Part shown: positions 1 through 45,700 of the stretch, one piece after another
How positions within the stretch are numbered: the first letter of the stretch is position 1
Layout of the letters: each line of letters begins with the position of its first letter
NCBI GenBank assembly: GCA_037577475.1
Contig: CM075197.1
Coordinates: 18,116,650 to 18,180,649, forward strand
Source: Chaunax sp. Z400
Lineage: Eukaryota; Chordata; Actinopteri; Lophiiformes; Chaunacidae
Reading direction: 5' to 3'
Length of the DNA stretch: 64,000 nucleotides
Position numbers and translations under genes: made by a program
The notes under the pieces: generated by a model
Seen by the model: only the letters and a program-made list of their open reading frames with translations
The model's database searches: none
What the model was told of the DNA's origin: nothing

Positions 1-3000
1 ACTTTAACGTATGGCAAAGGAAAGACACAGATGATTAAGTCTGTCAGTCCACTTGTCCAATCCTGCTGAGCGATGATGAATGCTGTTTGGCGATGGTCTG
101 CCTGTGCTGAAAAAGGCAAAGAAAGGGCAGATCGGTTCAGGCATGCATGTGTGTATGACAGCGTGGCATGTGGTGTGAGAATGCATGTGTGTGTGTGTGT
201 GTGTGACTGACCTATCCAGTTTGACGGTAGGAATGCAGCCCTCCAGCTCATGTTTGGGCAATTTCGAAAGAGACACCTGTGCCCCACATGCCCTCAACAC
301 ATGCACACACAAAAGGTGCATTGGAAGAGTGCCCCTATGTTGGGGCTAATAGGAAAAATCTCTCATGCCCCTTGTCCTCACACACACATTGAATAGATAA
401 AGGGCCAGGACAGGAACCACTTTCAGAAGCTATGGGTGAGAAACTCCATAGACTGCACACTACAGCAAATCATCATCATGTATGTTTGTCTGCACCAGAG
501 ATTGTGGTAAGAACAATTTTACCCCAACACCAACATTTAGAAGTTGATCATTTGAAATGGCAGATTAACATGCTAAATAAACTTACTGTAAAACAGTTAC
601 CCCATATTAAAAAAAACAACTTTTTTTTGTGACCAGAAGAAGTACTACACAAAAGACAACAAAGACACAATAGAAGGATTATACTCTGAACTTACAAGAC
701 TCGACCTCCTGCCCAGTCACCAACTCAGCAGCCCTTTGTCCCTGCCTCATGCAAAACTGTCATACAATAACTGACTGACTAATTGACTTTGCTGAAATAA
801 TGTTAGCTGGCTTCAAACTGAGATCATTGAATTGATGTTAGAGCACAAAAGTCCAGTTTCTTCAAGAACACACAGACTGAAGACTAATTGTTGTTCCCTT
901 TAAGGGTCCTCCACCTCTTCTTCTCTTCTCTCACCCTAACTTTCTTTGCACAAAGGTGATTTTTTTCCCCCTTGCAGACATCATTAACTCAGCTCTCCCA
1001 CCATTTTGATGACTTTTTTATTTTTTTTATTTAAGCTTTTCTTGTTTTAACATTTCCAAAGACACAAGACAGATTTGACTGGCAGTCATGCTATCCAGTC
1101 ATTTCCCTGATATTTTCCTCTCTGCTGTCCATATATACTATTCAGCCATGTGTGTGTTCATACACATACCTAGTACATATGAATACACTGCACCAACCTG
1201 CATGTCTCACCCTCTGGTCGATGAACACATTTAAATCACTGTGAGGCATCAAGATCCTCCAGTCATAAGTTATGTAGCGAAAAACGCTAACATAAACACA
1301 CAGAGATGGTGAGCAGCGGCATGCCTCAACACTTTCCCCATTAAACTACGCGTGGCCTATTACTCCTGCCTCACTGACAAGGACATGTTTTCACAGTGTG
1401 GGTTGACAAATAGGGCCCACATGGGAAGTGACATCAGCTAGGAGCACATGTGGCCCACCTGCCTCAAGCCAATGAGGAGCCTCTTTGATAAAGATTTCTT
1501 TCTGTGTCTGTTTCAAACAGCTGGTCTGGCAATGACAGGCCTATGATCACTGGTTTCTATCATGGAAACATGATAATAAAAGAGAATACAATGAGCGGAT
1601 GACCCAGCTAGCCTGCTCTCTATGGTGCTAAAAGAGAAAGTCTGCGCACTCAAATTCACTTTAACAAGGGAAAAAAGCCGGGCTGGATTTACTATTGTGC
1701 CAGATGAGGATGAGTGCTGTGCTGATGTTACACAGACCAATTGCATATGGGAAAAATCACTGACAGATATATCAAGAGGTTAGCTTTGCCACCACTACTC
1801 TATGACTATAGTGTTCAAATCTGGAAATTCACAGCTAGGTGTGTCGAAATCAATGAAGAATGCATTTCGCCATCCCCAACAAGTCAATAAGTCTATGGAG
1901 TTCTGGAGGGAAGTGCGATGGATGGATGAGATAAGTCAACATGAACAGTAGGAGAATAGTGGGAGGATTAGTGTGGATGAAAAAAGGAACATCTTGTGAT
2001 CCACAAAAAAACATCTTATCCGTCAAATTTGTGTGTTAGTGTGTTAGCAGTAGCAGTAGCAAACTTACAGAAAGAAACATTTAGCCTGCTCAGATGTGAG
2101 CAAATGCATCTGAACCCAATGGACAACACATCATATAAAGGCCAAGTTTGTTTGAATTGTGTGTGGCCCACTAAAGGTGAAGCAGTATGTAAAACAAGAG
2201 CCACAATATGGGCACAGTTCATCTGGTTAAAGCTGAATGTTTGCACTGTGATCCAGTGTTTTGCTCGAAATACAAAGCTACCACAACATAAAATATGTCA
2301 AAATATTTATGGACTGCATTGGAGGCTTCAACCACTTTGGATCAAGTGGACTTCCATGTTGACAAATCATTAGCGGTTAGAAATACCTCAAGTTTTGTCT
2401 CTGTGTTATCTCGGACTGTGTAATTTAAGAGGGTCTATCTATCTCTGTCCCTCCCATGTGCCGGTAGAAATAGTGGCATGAGTAACTCCTGCTTGTCTGC
2501 ACCCATCAATGTGGCAGTTTCTCCATCACTCCCTTTGTAGCTTCATAATTTTTTGTAAGCCTATGAGGTGTGTCGTAAGATGCTGCCAATCTGCAGCAGT
2601 CCCAGAGGAAGCCGTGGAAGCCAGGCTGCAGGGCGCGAGTGGGTCGGGCTCGGGACAGAGGAGACCATCTACTAATGGGAAACACACTTCTCTCCATCGT
2701 TCAAATTGCTCTCTCTACCACAGCAAAGAGAGGTGGCAGGCATCCAGGAGGTGACTGGCGTCCAAAAGCGAGGCATGATTTAAAAAACGGGAGCCCTGCC
2801 ATGCCACGGTTCCTGATTCTCATGAAAGAGGCAATCATGAGCCTTATAAAACAAATGCACGTGTTGAAAGAGAGCAGGGGAGGAAGTAGAGGGGCATAAT
2901 AAGAATGCATGACAAAGAAAGACAGTAAGAAGTAGGACGACAAATAGAATAAAAAATTAACAGTAAAGGGAATTAAACATACCAGAGGGCTTGGAAATAA

Positions 3001-3109
3001 GTAGAAATACTAAAGATGATTATATAATAATTGACACGAGGGCAACCTTGTGGATTTTCAGACAAACTACTCTTGTTACTATTCATAGTTTTGAAAATTT
3101 CCTTGAATC

Positions 3110-3193
3110 TACACTACCAGTCAAAAATTTGGACACAGTTTCCCATTCAAGTGGATGGGTAACTGTGTCCAAACTATTGACTGGTACTGTACA
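3110..3193. mobile_element. Small Tc1/mariner-type MITE (hairpin)
   Basis: The left arm begins ACACTACCAGTCAAAAATTT and continues GGACACAGTT. The right arm, AACTGTGTCC then AAACTATTGACTGGTACTGT, is its near-perfect reverse complement. A loop of about 20 bp separates the arms. The motif of 'accagtcaaaa-tttggacac' arms is typical of short Tc1-related inverted-repeat elements in fish. No coding capacity. Confidence 0.7.
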
Positions 3194-3231
3194 TTCGCAG
3201 CTCCTTCAGAAATATTATTCTATTGCACTGA

Positions 3232-3643
3232 CAGTGTTTCCCCTACTATTCATTTGGTGGGGCGGGCCGCAGACTCGCCGCTACGCTACCTGTTGCTACC
3301 TGGTACCAGTGGCGAGGATGCTCATCCGCTGCCGAGGGGAGGTAAGCTAGCCTTGCCCCTATAGCATTGACACAGCTGCACCCACTGACAAGCACAGGAA
3401 GGCAGGCTTTGACCCATCTTGGCTGTCAGAAAGGAAATACTCCTCCTGGCTCTACAAGACAGATATCGGTAAGGTTTGGTGTAAAAGTAAATAAAAATGT
3501 ACATTAAATTACACCATACATCTTGAAGCACTCAACAAAGCAGAGGGTGTTGTACAAAGTACGGACATGAACACAGAATGATATCCCCCCCCGCCGACCA
3601 GTCTGTCCGCCCCTGCTAACCAACAAACACAGGGGAAACACTG
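3232..3643. mobile_element. Non-autonomous DNA transposon with TIRs (hAT-like)
   Basis: The 412-bp element is bounded by perfect 13-bp terminal inverted repeats: CAGTGTTTCCCCT at the left end and AGGGGAAACACTG at the right end. Both flanks show the same ACTGA, consistent with a target-site duplication of at least 5 bp. Internal sequence is GC-richer than its surroundings (GGTGGGGCGGGCCGC near the left end, CCCCCCCGCCGACC near the right end) and has no transposase frame. CAGTG-starting TIRs suggest a hAT-type MITE, but 8-bp duplications are usual for that family and only 5 bp are clear here. Confidence 0.7.
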
Positions 3644-6600
3644 ACTGATACACAGCAGTATGTTCATTCCTCTCCCATCAATACATCCATGTATTGTGCC
3701 TGAGCTGTGTTCTAAATTGTGATAATTTATGCATCTGTGACTTCTGTCTGTTGTTTTCCATGTTATTTAGTCATTTCTTTGCACACAGGTCCCTCTTGAA
3801 AAGGAGATACAGATCAATGCGAGACAACCTGTTTAAACTAAAAGATTAAACAAAAATAAATGAAATGAAATATAAAAAAAAGCCCCTCTGAAAAAAAACA
3901 GCCTTCTTCACATCTCTATCAGCTGTTAAGTTGCTGGATGTCTATGGGAGAAGAGTGCTGATGAAGACTTGGGATGACCCAACGTAGTGTGAGGGCTTTT
4001 GGTAGGAAAATAATTTATTGCCAGCACAATTTAATAAAAGAGAAAAAAAGATATTTTTCCAGATGTTAGAGAAAACCCATATCAGCAGCTGCAAGTGTAA
4101 CTCTGCTGCTGTTTTTGTAAAATATGGAAAGTGAAGTCTGCCACTGTCTCAAACTCCAAAACGGAGACAGATTCGAGTGAAGTTCCAGAAGAGAAGCCAT
4201 CCAGGTTTGACTCATCTACCCAATTACATTAAAAGTATTAAGATGTTCTCTACTGCCACCAAATGCCGAGCAGCTTGACAAATCATCTGGAGTTTAGTCT
4301 CAGAAAGTATGATCCAAGCCATAAAAGAAAATAGAGGTGAGCAGATGAGGAGGAGGGGGGGTAGGAAGGAAGGAGGTAGCCGAAGGTGGGAGAGGGAGAT
4401 TTTTTCTATTTTTCCTTCTTTGGCGAGTTCGCACAAAACGCACATACCTGCGGGATGAAATCAAAACCTTCTGTGAATTATATTAAAAGTACCCTGCCAA
4501 ACGCTCCACATGCTTCCATGTGTTTTTACCAGCTCTGGAAGGCTCCATTAAGCTGCACTCTAAAATAAAAAAAAAATTTGAAAAAAAACTTAATTAGAAT
4601 CCCAGACAACAGAATCTTCAAAAACTCAACTCCCTCCTTCCATTTCATCTGTGGTGGATGGGAGAGAGAGAAGAGTGAGGAACAGAGGAGTAGAGGGACA
4701 AATGGTAACAGACAGAAAAAGTCTGTCTGAAATAAGTGGCCAGATAAGGATAAAGAAAGGATTCAGTGAAGCATAATGGCTTTATTTTTAACAAGTCAGG
4801 GTCCATGAATAATAGGATGTTTACTCTGTTAGTCGATCACATGGATTTAAAAAGACTTTTTCAATGAGGTGCTACGGAGTAAAAGACGGTTTCGATTGCC
4901 ACATGAGATTGCCACAAAAAGCCTATGAGAGCTCATTGAGGCGACTTCAGAGCTCTCTCCTCCTCCTCCTTTTTCATCCCCTTTTCCTGATCAAACTCCC
5001 CCTCCTCTGAATCACAAACTGAAACCCCAAATGACTAACAGATTCCAGACTCAGTGTTTCAACTGTCACAAAACACAGTTCAGGTTCTTTGGCAGAGCGT
5101 GTGCGGTCACATTTTTACCCTATACCATCCCCCAAGGCCATCCTGGAGTGGGGGTGTGGGAGCTGAACCGTCGATTTGACCCTTAGGATCAACTGAATAT
5201 TGTACAGTAGTCTCGTCTTCCCCTTCGCCTTAAAAGTGAATTTCTGAGGTGAGCACAAAGAAAAAAGCTCCATTCGCTGTGAGCTTTTAAAAAAAAAAGA
5301 AAAAGGTCAAACTGTCGTTCAAACATTCTGTGGCTTTTTTTTTTCTGGGTTGGTTAGCGGTGCTGCAGCTGCACCTAATCCCCACAGGAAAGCCTTCATC
5401 TGGGACTGATTTTAGAGTGCATGAGCTGGGGTGGAATAAATGGTGGACTGTTCTGAAAAAGGCTGGTTCCCTTCTGGGGCACAGGCCTCTTCTCAATCCA
5501 TCTGATTAAAGGGAGTTTGGCTCAATTACACCCAATGACTGGGCCCTGCTCCCAGGCACAACCCCGGTATGAAAACACACAGAAGTTAATAGATGACAGT
5601 TAATAGAGGGTGTGAGTATGTGCATCACACCTGGGGCACTCCCATGCATCCACTCTCTGTCAGCTATCAGCACAGCCTGTCAGCACTGCTTGCCTCAGAG
5701 GGAGAATTCTTTGTGTAACCTGTGACTGGGTTTGAAAAACAGAGGGGGTCGGCCCTCCAGGGACAGGCTTATGTCCTCTCCAATTGGCAAGATGGATGCT
5801 GGTAGGTGCTGGATCACAACGATCCATTTTAATCAGCCTCATGCAGGAAAAAAAAAGAAAAAAAGAAGTGCTCCATTATGAAGAGGAATAGAGGATAAAT
5901 GTGTGTATGGGCCTACATGTGTCCACTTGTATGTATTCATATGAGCATTGGTGGTGACTGAGGACTATTACAGCCGATAAGGCCAGAACTCTCTCTGAGG
6001 TTCTAGTTTTGTCATACCAAATCCTGACAAACTGGACCCTCGGAGAACCCACGGTCAGCTTTGTGGCACGATTACGAGCTAGCATACAGGCGTACATCAG
6101 CAAGACAAGTCTGTTGTGTTAAGTTTGAGTGTAGTGAATCTGTGTTTAAGTGAGGGAGTATGAATAATTAATGTAATGACTCAAAATGCTGGACCATTTT
6201 GAATCATCACAAAGCTGGTTGCAATCATATCCACTTGTGAAGTTCAGTGATTGCAGCTGGCTCAGAGGCCCGATTTAACTGATTATTATACTTCAGATGT
6301 GTGTATGAGGGTAGAAGGGAGAGAGTGGTACACAGAGGTCCACACTGTTCTTCAATGTCCAGATCTGCAGCCTGTATGGAAAATGGGTACGCAGTAATAG
6401 ATACTTCTGCACAGTTAAAAACACCCCTCTCAGAAACATCCACCTCCATCCCTCAATTTTTAAGTCTCCATTTCAACCCCAACCATAAAATAAACATTTC
6501 CCTCCATTAAACTCCATCCAAATTATATTCTGCCCACAACCCCATTTTACTGGCTCATGCTCCCGGGCCTCTTTATGTTGTGACACTCCAAAGAAAACAG

Positions 6601-9600
6601 TCCTACTGAATGTTGTGGACGAGCACAGCTAACCTGATATACGCCAGCTTGCTACTCCGATTACACACTATGTTTACCACGGCCCTTTTAATTAAAAACA
6701 GACAAGAAAAGAACAGATCCATCTTTATGCACCCCAGGGCTAAGATGACAGGGAGGAAAAGCCCCACTATGGATGTTTGACTTTGAGCGTCCTCAGCGGC
6801 TACTGTACAATTAAAACTCATTTCAGTCTATGAAGTGCAGAGAAAAATTGAGACAAGGTCTCCTTTAGCATTTTGTCTTTTTCATAGCTGCTTCATCATA
6901 CACGAGTGAGAACTGAGGCAATGCTGAACTAAAACAAAATTATCCACGGAAAACCCACCATGATAACAAACGAGGCAACAAGAATAAAAACCCTGAGGAA
7001 TAAAGGGAACATGAGGATAGCCTGATAGTGAAGGGAACCAGCTGAATGACAGCAGAGTGTGGTGCCTGTGCCTAAAAAACTACGCTGGACAGTGAAATAT
7101 TGAATAAAGAGAGGCTAGTGTGAGTGGAAGGAGGCCCAGACACAAGCCTCTATCCCCCACTTGTGTTATAAAACACTGGTTGGGAAAAAGTTACAGCAAG
7201 AGCAATAAACAAACATTTTTACTTCCCGATTACTTAGAAACAAGCCAGCAATTTCTGTTATCAGTGTTTGCTGATTGTAAACTATGTCTAGAAGCTATTA
7301 ATCTTCAGAAAGCGTTTGGCCCGTGGTTAGACGGATATGAGTGAATAATAAGTAATGATTACTTTTCCGCCCAGTTTAACACCAATAACCTTTACTGACA
7401 GACAGTGTTCTGGATGCTTCCCACTGTGGAGCTATGAATGGAGCAAAGAATGGAGCCTCGGCCTGTAACAGCAGCTTGGGTCAAAAACCCATATCAGGCC
7501 TTGGTCAGAGCTGCATTTACGGAAGTTGGGAATGTGGGGGGAGAGATGAGATGATACATTCATAAATATTAATTATTCCCTACAGATCATTTTAGCACAA
7601 ACCAAAATAAAAATATATAATATCTACACATTTAGTCCGTTTTAAAAAGATCTTGATGGAAATGGGACAAGAATAAAGGTCTAATGTAAATGTTATGCTT
7701 GAGAAAAAGAAATCACCAAAGCTAAGTTTTTTTGTCTCTTCAACCTGAACAGATGGAAGAGAGACGGGACATATTGTCATAAAAAATATGTGTGTGGTCG
7801 ATTAGTTGTCGATTACTGCCAAGCGATTATTGATTAGTACTTTTGCTTGATATGTCAGTCCCTCATGTAGATGTGAGAAATGAGACATAAGTAAAAACCA
7901 AAAGGGTTGTCAAGAGCAAGGTCTCATCCGTCATTTGATGACTTCCCTGTTTAATATCAGAGCTAAAATATGGCCTGATGCATCTCTAACACACCAATCC
8001 TGCATATGACAGTAAATGATTTAGGGCATACTGCAAATGGGTCGGCACACACCCAATCAATAATATTCACTGAAATATCAGGGCATTTCAAATTAATTGC
8101 AGTCAGAATAGTGGCTTTTCACAAAGCTAAATTTATTTAATAAATCCAATAAGGTGTGCTCCTAAAACCTAAGAAACAACTCAGAAACTCAACAGATGAT
8201 CCACACGATTTGATGGAAGTTCTCACACTGTTGGTACATTCATTGTGTTCAAGTTGTGCCATCATCACACCTACAACAAAACAGCAGCTATAGACTCTGA
8301 GTAAACTTTGACATTCCTCTGTCTACAAACAGAGACGCCACAGAGACAAAGCCCTAATAAAAGTAACTAATTAAAACGGTCTTCTGTGATTTTAGCAGAC
8401 ACCCTGTGCTTGATGTGCTATAAATATGTATTGTGGGGATTTTTCAATAAAACTATGTGGCATCAGATATCGTCCACTTTCATGAAAAGTATGCTGGCAC
8501 CAAACAATATGATGGATTCCAAAGAGGCTCTGAGACAGGCAACTATCTGTCTTGCTCAAATGAAGGAGGAAGTGGAGGAAATGGAGATGAGTGGCGAGCA
8601 CGAGGGCGGAGGGCGGAGGGAGGAGGGAGGAGGATGTGTGGAGGTTGTTATTTGGGACCTCGCTGTGTCAACTCCTAGATGTCTAACTCACACACACAGA
8701 TTCCGAAGGAATGGAAAAAAACAATGATATTCCTCAGACATCATTACCCTACAAACATTTCCAAACACAATATGTTACTATTAATGGATATTTGAATTAT
8801 TTATCTTCATACTTTCTGGTCCTTACTACAACCAAACATGGGCACATAGAGACTCCAAACTGCCAAAGATCAGAAATAGAATCCGTGCAAGACTTAACAC
8901 CAAAAGAATACAAAAAAGTATAATTCTGTGCCTCTTTACGGTGATAAAAACTATATTAAATGTATTTATTCCACCACATCGTACTGAATCACCTGAAAGA
9001 AAACAGTCTACTCTAATTTGGAACGACTTGGCCTGCCAACCTGTTTATAGCTGTACTAAGATGCATGAGTTGGATCTGACAAAGGAATCCTCGCTCCCAC
9101 CCTCTCTGCTCCCTTTCCTCCTCCGTTCTAGCCCTCTCTGGAGCCTGGCCATGCTTGTGCACTCCTCTGGTCTTCAGCAGCCTTGTTTGGAAAAATAAAC
9201 TGAGCAATTGGCAAAGGTCAGGAGCAGAAAGCGACAAGCGGTGGAACTGAAGGGAGAAGTGTCAATGTGTCTGCTGCTGTTGTCTGACTCGTTGCACTGG
9301 TTATGGACAGAGGGGACGCAGAGCACATGCACGGACACACTCTTTTCTCCGCTGAGAGAGGGGACAGGATAGGAGTCTCTGTGTGAGGCTCCGACCCAGG
9401 AACCAGCAGGAATGTGGAGGGACAGTGTCGGAGCTTGCCCGTACAGTCATTCATGCACAAGGAAGCTTCACAGTAAGTGGAAGCCCTCAATAAATTCCTC
9501 CATATGTGCAAATACCACATACCAATATCCACATACCGCACATATAAATTGTTGCATGCATGTTGAATAAGTCAAATCACACTCGCACACAGTCACGCTT

Positions 9601-10074
9601 TGTACTAGAAGTCGATCGATGTTGAATCTTTAAAGCCAGTGTGAAATTGATCATTTGGGGCAGGAGAAACACGATTAATCAGCTGATAGTACTGCCTCCC
9701 AAGTCTATTGTTAATGCTAAGAGTAACCATTGCTACACTAGCAAAACAGACAGAATGCAGAGCGGCAGTTCACTTCAGTGTGATGCAATAATAATCACAC
9801 CATGAACAACAACCTTATCATGCTCATAATGTATGAAGAAACCTGTCTTAGTTAGCTTTGACGTACAGTAAACACAAACTATCGCAAGTATAAAACAATA
9901 TTAGCCTCCATCCAAAACTGTGACGTTCGTCCCAACAAGAATAGAGGAGGCTGTGCGCCCATCGGCCACAACTGTAGCCAAGTTCCACCGATAATAACAA
10001 TAGAATGCAACAAGTCGGTGTCATGACTGTGTCAGTTATGGGGGACAGCGGTTGCACACTGATGCAGTACTCAC

Positions 10075-42281
<32,207 letters not shown>

Positions 42282-42790
42282 GCTGCCCTCTCAAATCGAC
42301 TTTCGTGCCTTCCGGGTGTCTCCGTCGAGCTGGTTGGACCTAAACAGAGGGCTCCGGCTACAGCTGACAGTTCAGGTTGCCGCGCGGTGTCCACTCGCTT
42401 TGCTCTCAGGAGCTGGCCGATTGGGCGGAGTGTTTCTTTTCAAAATCTAGAGCATGATCTAAAGGCTTCCCTGCTCTGTCACGTGCTACTCCGGGTCCTA
42501 AACATAAGCATTATTTTTTGGACACTTCTGTTGCTTGTTTGCACAGAGAAGCTGCTGATATTATAAAATACATTATAATAATATATTAATAGTTTTAGTC
42601 ACTCTTAATTGGAATCTATTTTAGCCACTTGTGACGAATTTATAAAAAGGAACATTCGGGTTTAAGATATATATTTGCTACTTGTTTTACTCGAGAAGGG
42701 TATCGTCTTGACTCCAACCTTTGCGGTCTTGGTGACGCCCACTCCGTCCTGGACATGCGCAATGTGTCCGGAACAACGACCTGAGAAAGA
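42282..42790. promoter_or_regulatory. Bidirectional coro7/dnaja3 promoter region
   Basis: Only 509 bp separate the two start codons of the divergent genes. The interval contains an inverted CCAAT box adjoining a GC box (GATTGGGCGGAG, about 42418-42430), an E-box CACGTG (42480-42485), a TGACG half-site near 42733 and an NRF1-like CATGCGCA (42754-42761), plus CpG-richer DNA near both starts. No TATA box is evident in the expected positions. NRF1- and CCAAT/GC-type elements would suit a broadly expressed mitochondrial co-chaperone. Sites are by eye and untested. Confidence 0.6.
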
Positions 42791-45700
42791 ATGATGGCGT
42801 CCACAGCGGCTCGTTTCTCCTCACGCTGGATTACAGTCATCGTGTCCTCTGGACATCGTGGGGCCGCTGGTACGGTTGTCTGCACTCGCCATGGAGGTGT
42901 TCGCAGTCTCTCTACACGAGGAGCGGAGAAAATGTTGTGGGGAGGGAACCTGATGTGTGGTGGTGCAGGAAAAGCGTTGACATTGAGAGGGCTGTCAGGT
43001 GAGTGCTGCGTTAGCCGTATGATTTTGGCCTTAGCGAAAAGCTAAGCTAGGCTAAAGTTTTAATTCTTGGCTAAATCAAGTGACGTAGGGTAGAGCAACT
43101 GAATTAAGTAAACTTGATAAAGACTTCAGCATGCATTAAAGGTAAGATTAAAAGTGTTATATGCTTTTAATCTTAATATTCGCGTGGTCAATAATGTGAT
43201 GTACTGACTTTGCTTTGCAGGCATCAAGTTGAACTTGTTGCCAGTGACCATCTTTGACTAAATGTTTCCCTATACCTTAACCTGGAACCAACCATACCAA
43301 TCAGTCGTTTCTTTAGTGCCCGAGCATAAACATTTATTTTCTAGAATCTTCTCATAGATCAGGGTAACATAACCAGCTGTTTGACTTCTTTCATAAATAT
43401 TAAAAATGTTTCACTGACATAAACCAATGTTATTTTCACCACCTTCGTGCTGACTTTCTTGTTTTAATTTAAAAAAAAATCATCATTACATGTATATTAG
43501 ATTGGTCTGATGTTGCACACATATTTCGATATTTGACTAGAATATCATTGTGTTTTCTTCAGTAGCTTTCCTGACACTTGACCCAAAGATTTCAGTGATT
43601 CTTTTTCTTTTCTTTTCATATTAGCACACAGCACTCTTACTGTTCACATATAACTTTATATGCCTCCCATACCACACATTGTCCAGCCTTTGACACATTT
43701 AGTCTCAAAACAAATCCAGGATAAACCCTGTCAATGGTCTCTACTTACCCTTTTACCTTGTTTTGACATGTTTCAGGTGTCAAATCAACCCATGCTCTCT
43801 ACACACTCTTCTTCCACACAAGTGCCCCTGCTAGCAGCAAGCAGGACTTCTACCAGGTCCTTGGCGTACCTCGCACAGCAACCCAGAAAGAGATCAAGAA
43901 AGCCTACTACCAGGTCCGCTCCTGTCTGACCTGCAGTCACAGCTTTTACTGGGTATTAAATAACTAATTGTCACAGAAGTTGACAAATCTGTGTTTGTTT
44001 TCCCTCAGATGGCCAAAAAGTACCACCCTGACACCAACAAAGATGACCCACAAGCCAAGGAAAAATTTTCTCAGCTGGCCGAAGCTTATGAGGTTGAGTT
44101 TCAGTCTTTATTCAAGCTTTTGCTTGACACATCTGTGTATTTTACCTCATGTGTTTGTCATCTCTTCCAGTTTCAACAACCTCATTAGAATGACAGTCTT
44201 TTTAAGATCTGTTCTGTGCTTCTTGCAGGTTCTGAGTGATGAAGGTAAAAGGAAGCAGTACGATGCGTATGGCTCAGCAGGCTTTGACGCTGGTCAGGCC
44301 GGTGGTGGGCAGCATTACTGGCATGGACAGGCCAGTAGCGTGGACCCAGAGGAGCTCTTCCGCAAGATCTTTGGGGAATTCTCAGGAGGCCGTGGCTATG
44401 GAGACTTCAGTGCCATGTTTGATCAGCCACAGGAGGTTAGTGGCATATTTTACAATACCGTAGGAGTGAAAGTGAAAGGCAAATAGTGCATTTAAATTCA
44501 GCCTTTGAGAGCTCATGTGAATCTTTTTTTTTTTTTTGGGTGTAATCTGCAAAGACAGATTAATTATTGATATGCAAGCTGTAGCACCACTTAGTGGAAT
44601 TGTGAATATTCACTGCTCACCGTTAATGTTTTGACACAGTACATCATGGAGCTGACGTTCACTCAGGCAGCAAAGGGTGTCAACAAAGAGATGTCCATTA
44701 ACACAGATGCAACCTGCCAGCGCTGTGACGGTAAGGGCCACGAGCCAGGCACCAAGGTCCAGCACTGCCACTTCTGCAACGGCTCTGGCATGGTAAGAGC
44801 TCTGACACTCCGCCTCCCTTCAAAGTGTGTGTTGTGTACGTATGTTGCATTATTGAAACACGTGTATCGTCCTCCATGTAGGAGACGGTGAACACAGGTC
44901 CATTTGTGATGCGCTCCACGTGTCGTCACTGTGGTGGCAAAGGCTCGGTCATCTCCAACCCCTGTCACTCCTGCCGTGGGAGGGGACAGACCAAGCAGAA
45001 GAAGAATTTGATGGTTCCTGTGCCTGCAGGTCAGTCTCACTTAACTGCCTGTTCTTACTGTGAAATAAGTATAAATACTTGAAGGACTTTTTTTCTTATC
45101 ACTATCAACAAGTATGAAAAGTCACCCAGCGGTGCATTAGACAGAAACCAATACTCTGCTCAGTGGTAGAATTGGGAAAAACGGATAAAAAATCACCACA
45201 CTTGATTAACCTGCAATTTGACTTTGACTATTTGTTCTTCATTGCCATAATCATGTGAAATTATCAATCAAATATTCCAATATTACATATGTAATAGATT
45301 GAGCCTGGACTGTAGTGAAGTCTGTGGGTTTCAAGTTTTCTTACCCTTAAAATTATTGTCCACCCTAAATCTTAAGAGTAGGTAATCAGGCTTACCATGC
45401 TTCCACTCATCTTTCAAGCCTAAAGGGAATGAGGTACTGATAGTTTCATGCTGAGACTATTGATTTTTTTTACACTTGAAAAATGTACATTATGTATGTT
45501 TTCGTTTTAAGGTGTGGAGGATGGTCAGACAGTAAGAATGCCAGTTGGTAAGAAGGAGATCTTCATCACATTTAGGGTGAGTATCCACATCAACCCTGCA
45601 GTGCCCGTACTGGTTTCACAGGAAACCCAGTGAAGAAGAAAACACGTTCACCCACCGCAAAAAAAAAGAAAAAAGAATTTCTTAAATACAAGACTGTCGC

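Larger units (their letters stand above)
1..10074. other. Inferred coro7 intron 9 (repeat-bearing non-coding DNA)
   Basis: I found no further coronin exon here on the minus strand. A search by eye for the DPD and GKG coding motifs expected in exon 10 gave no convincing hit, so the stretch is read as intron. It holds a TG microsatellite near 185-204, a small Tc1-type hairpin element (3110-3193), a non-autonomous DNA transposon (3232-3643), a degenerate sequence rich in TCGATTA-type motifs near 7787-7850, and long AT-rich non-coding sequence. A diverged coronin exon could still be hidden. Confidence 0.55.

Noticed and set aside
233..297. Minus-strand exon-like stretch reading VSLSKLPKHELEGCIPTV between AG and GTCAGT, faintly like the first strand of the second coronin-7 propeller.
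   Set aside because: The intervening exons that must precede it were not found between it and 10075, the alignment needs a gap, and it abuts a TG microsatellite.
4446..4468. Possible 23-nt microexon (EGFDFIPQ) on the minus strand with a CACAG acceptor and GTATGT donor.
   Set aside because: Too short to identify, no flanking exons supported, and easily a chance arrangement.
43968..44486. 172-codon plus-strand frame within dnaja3.
   Set aside because: It only reads through an intron into exon 4. The spliced model explains the conserved part (VLSDEGKRKQYDAYGSAGFD).
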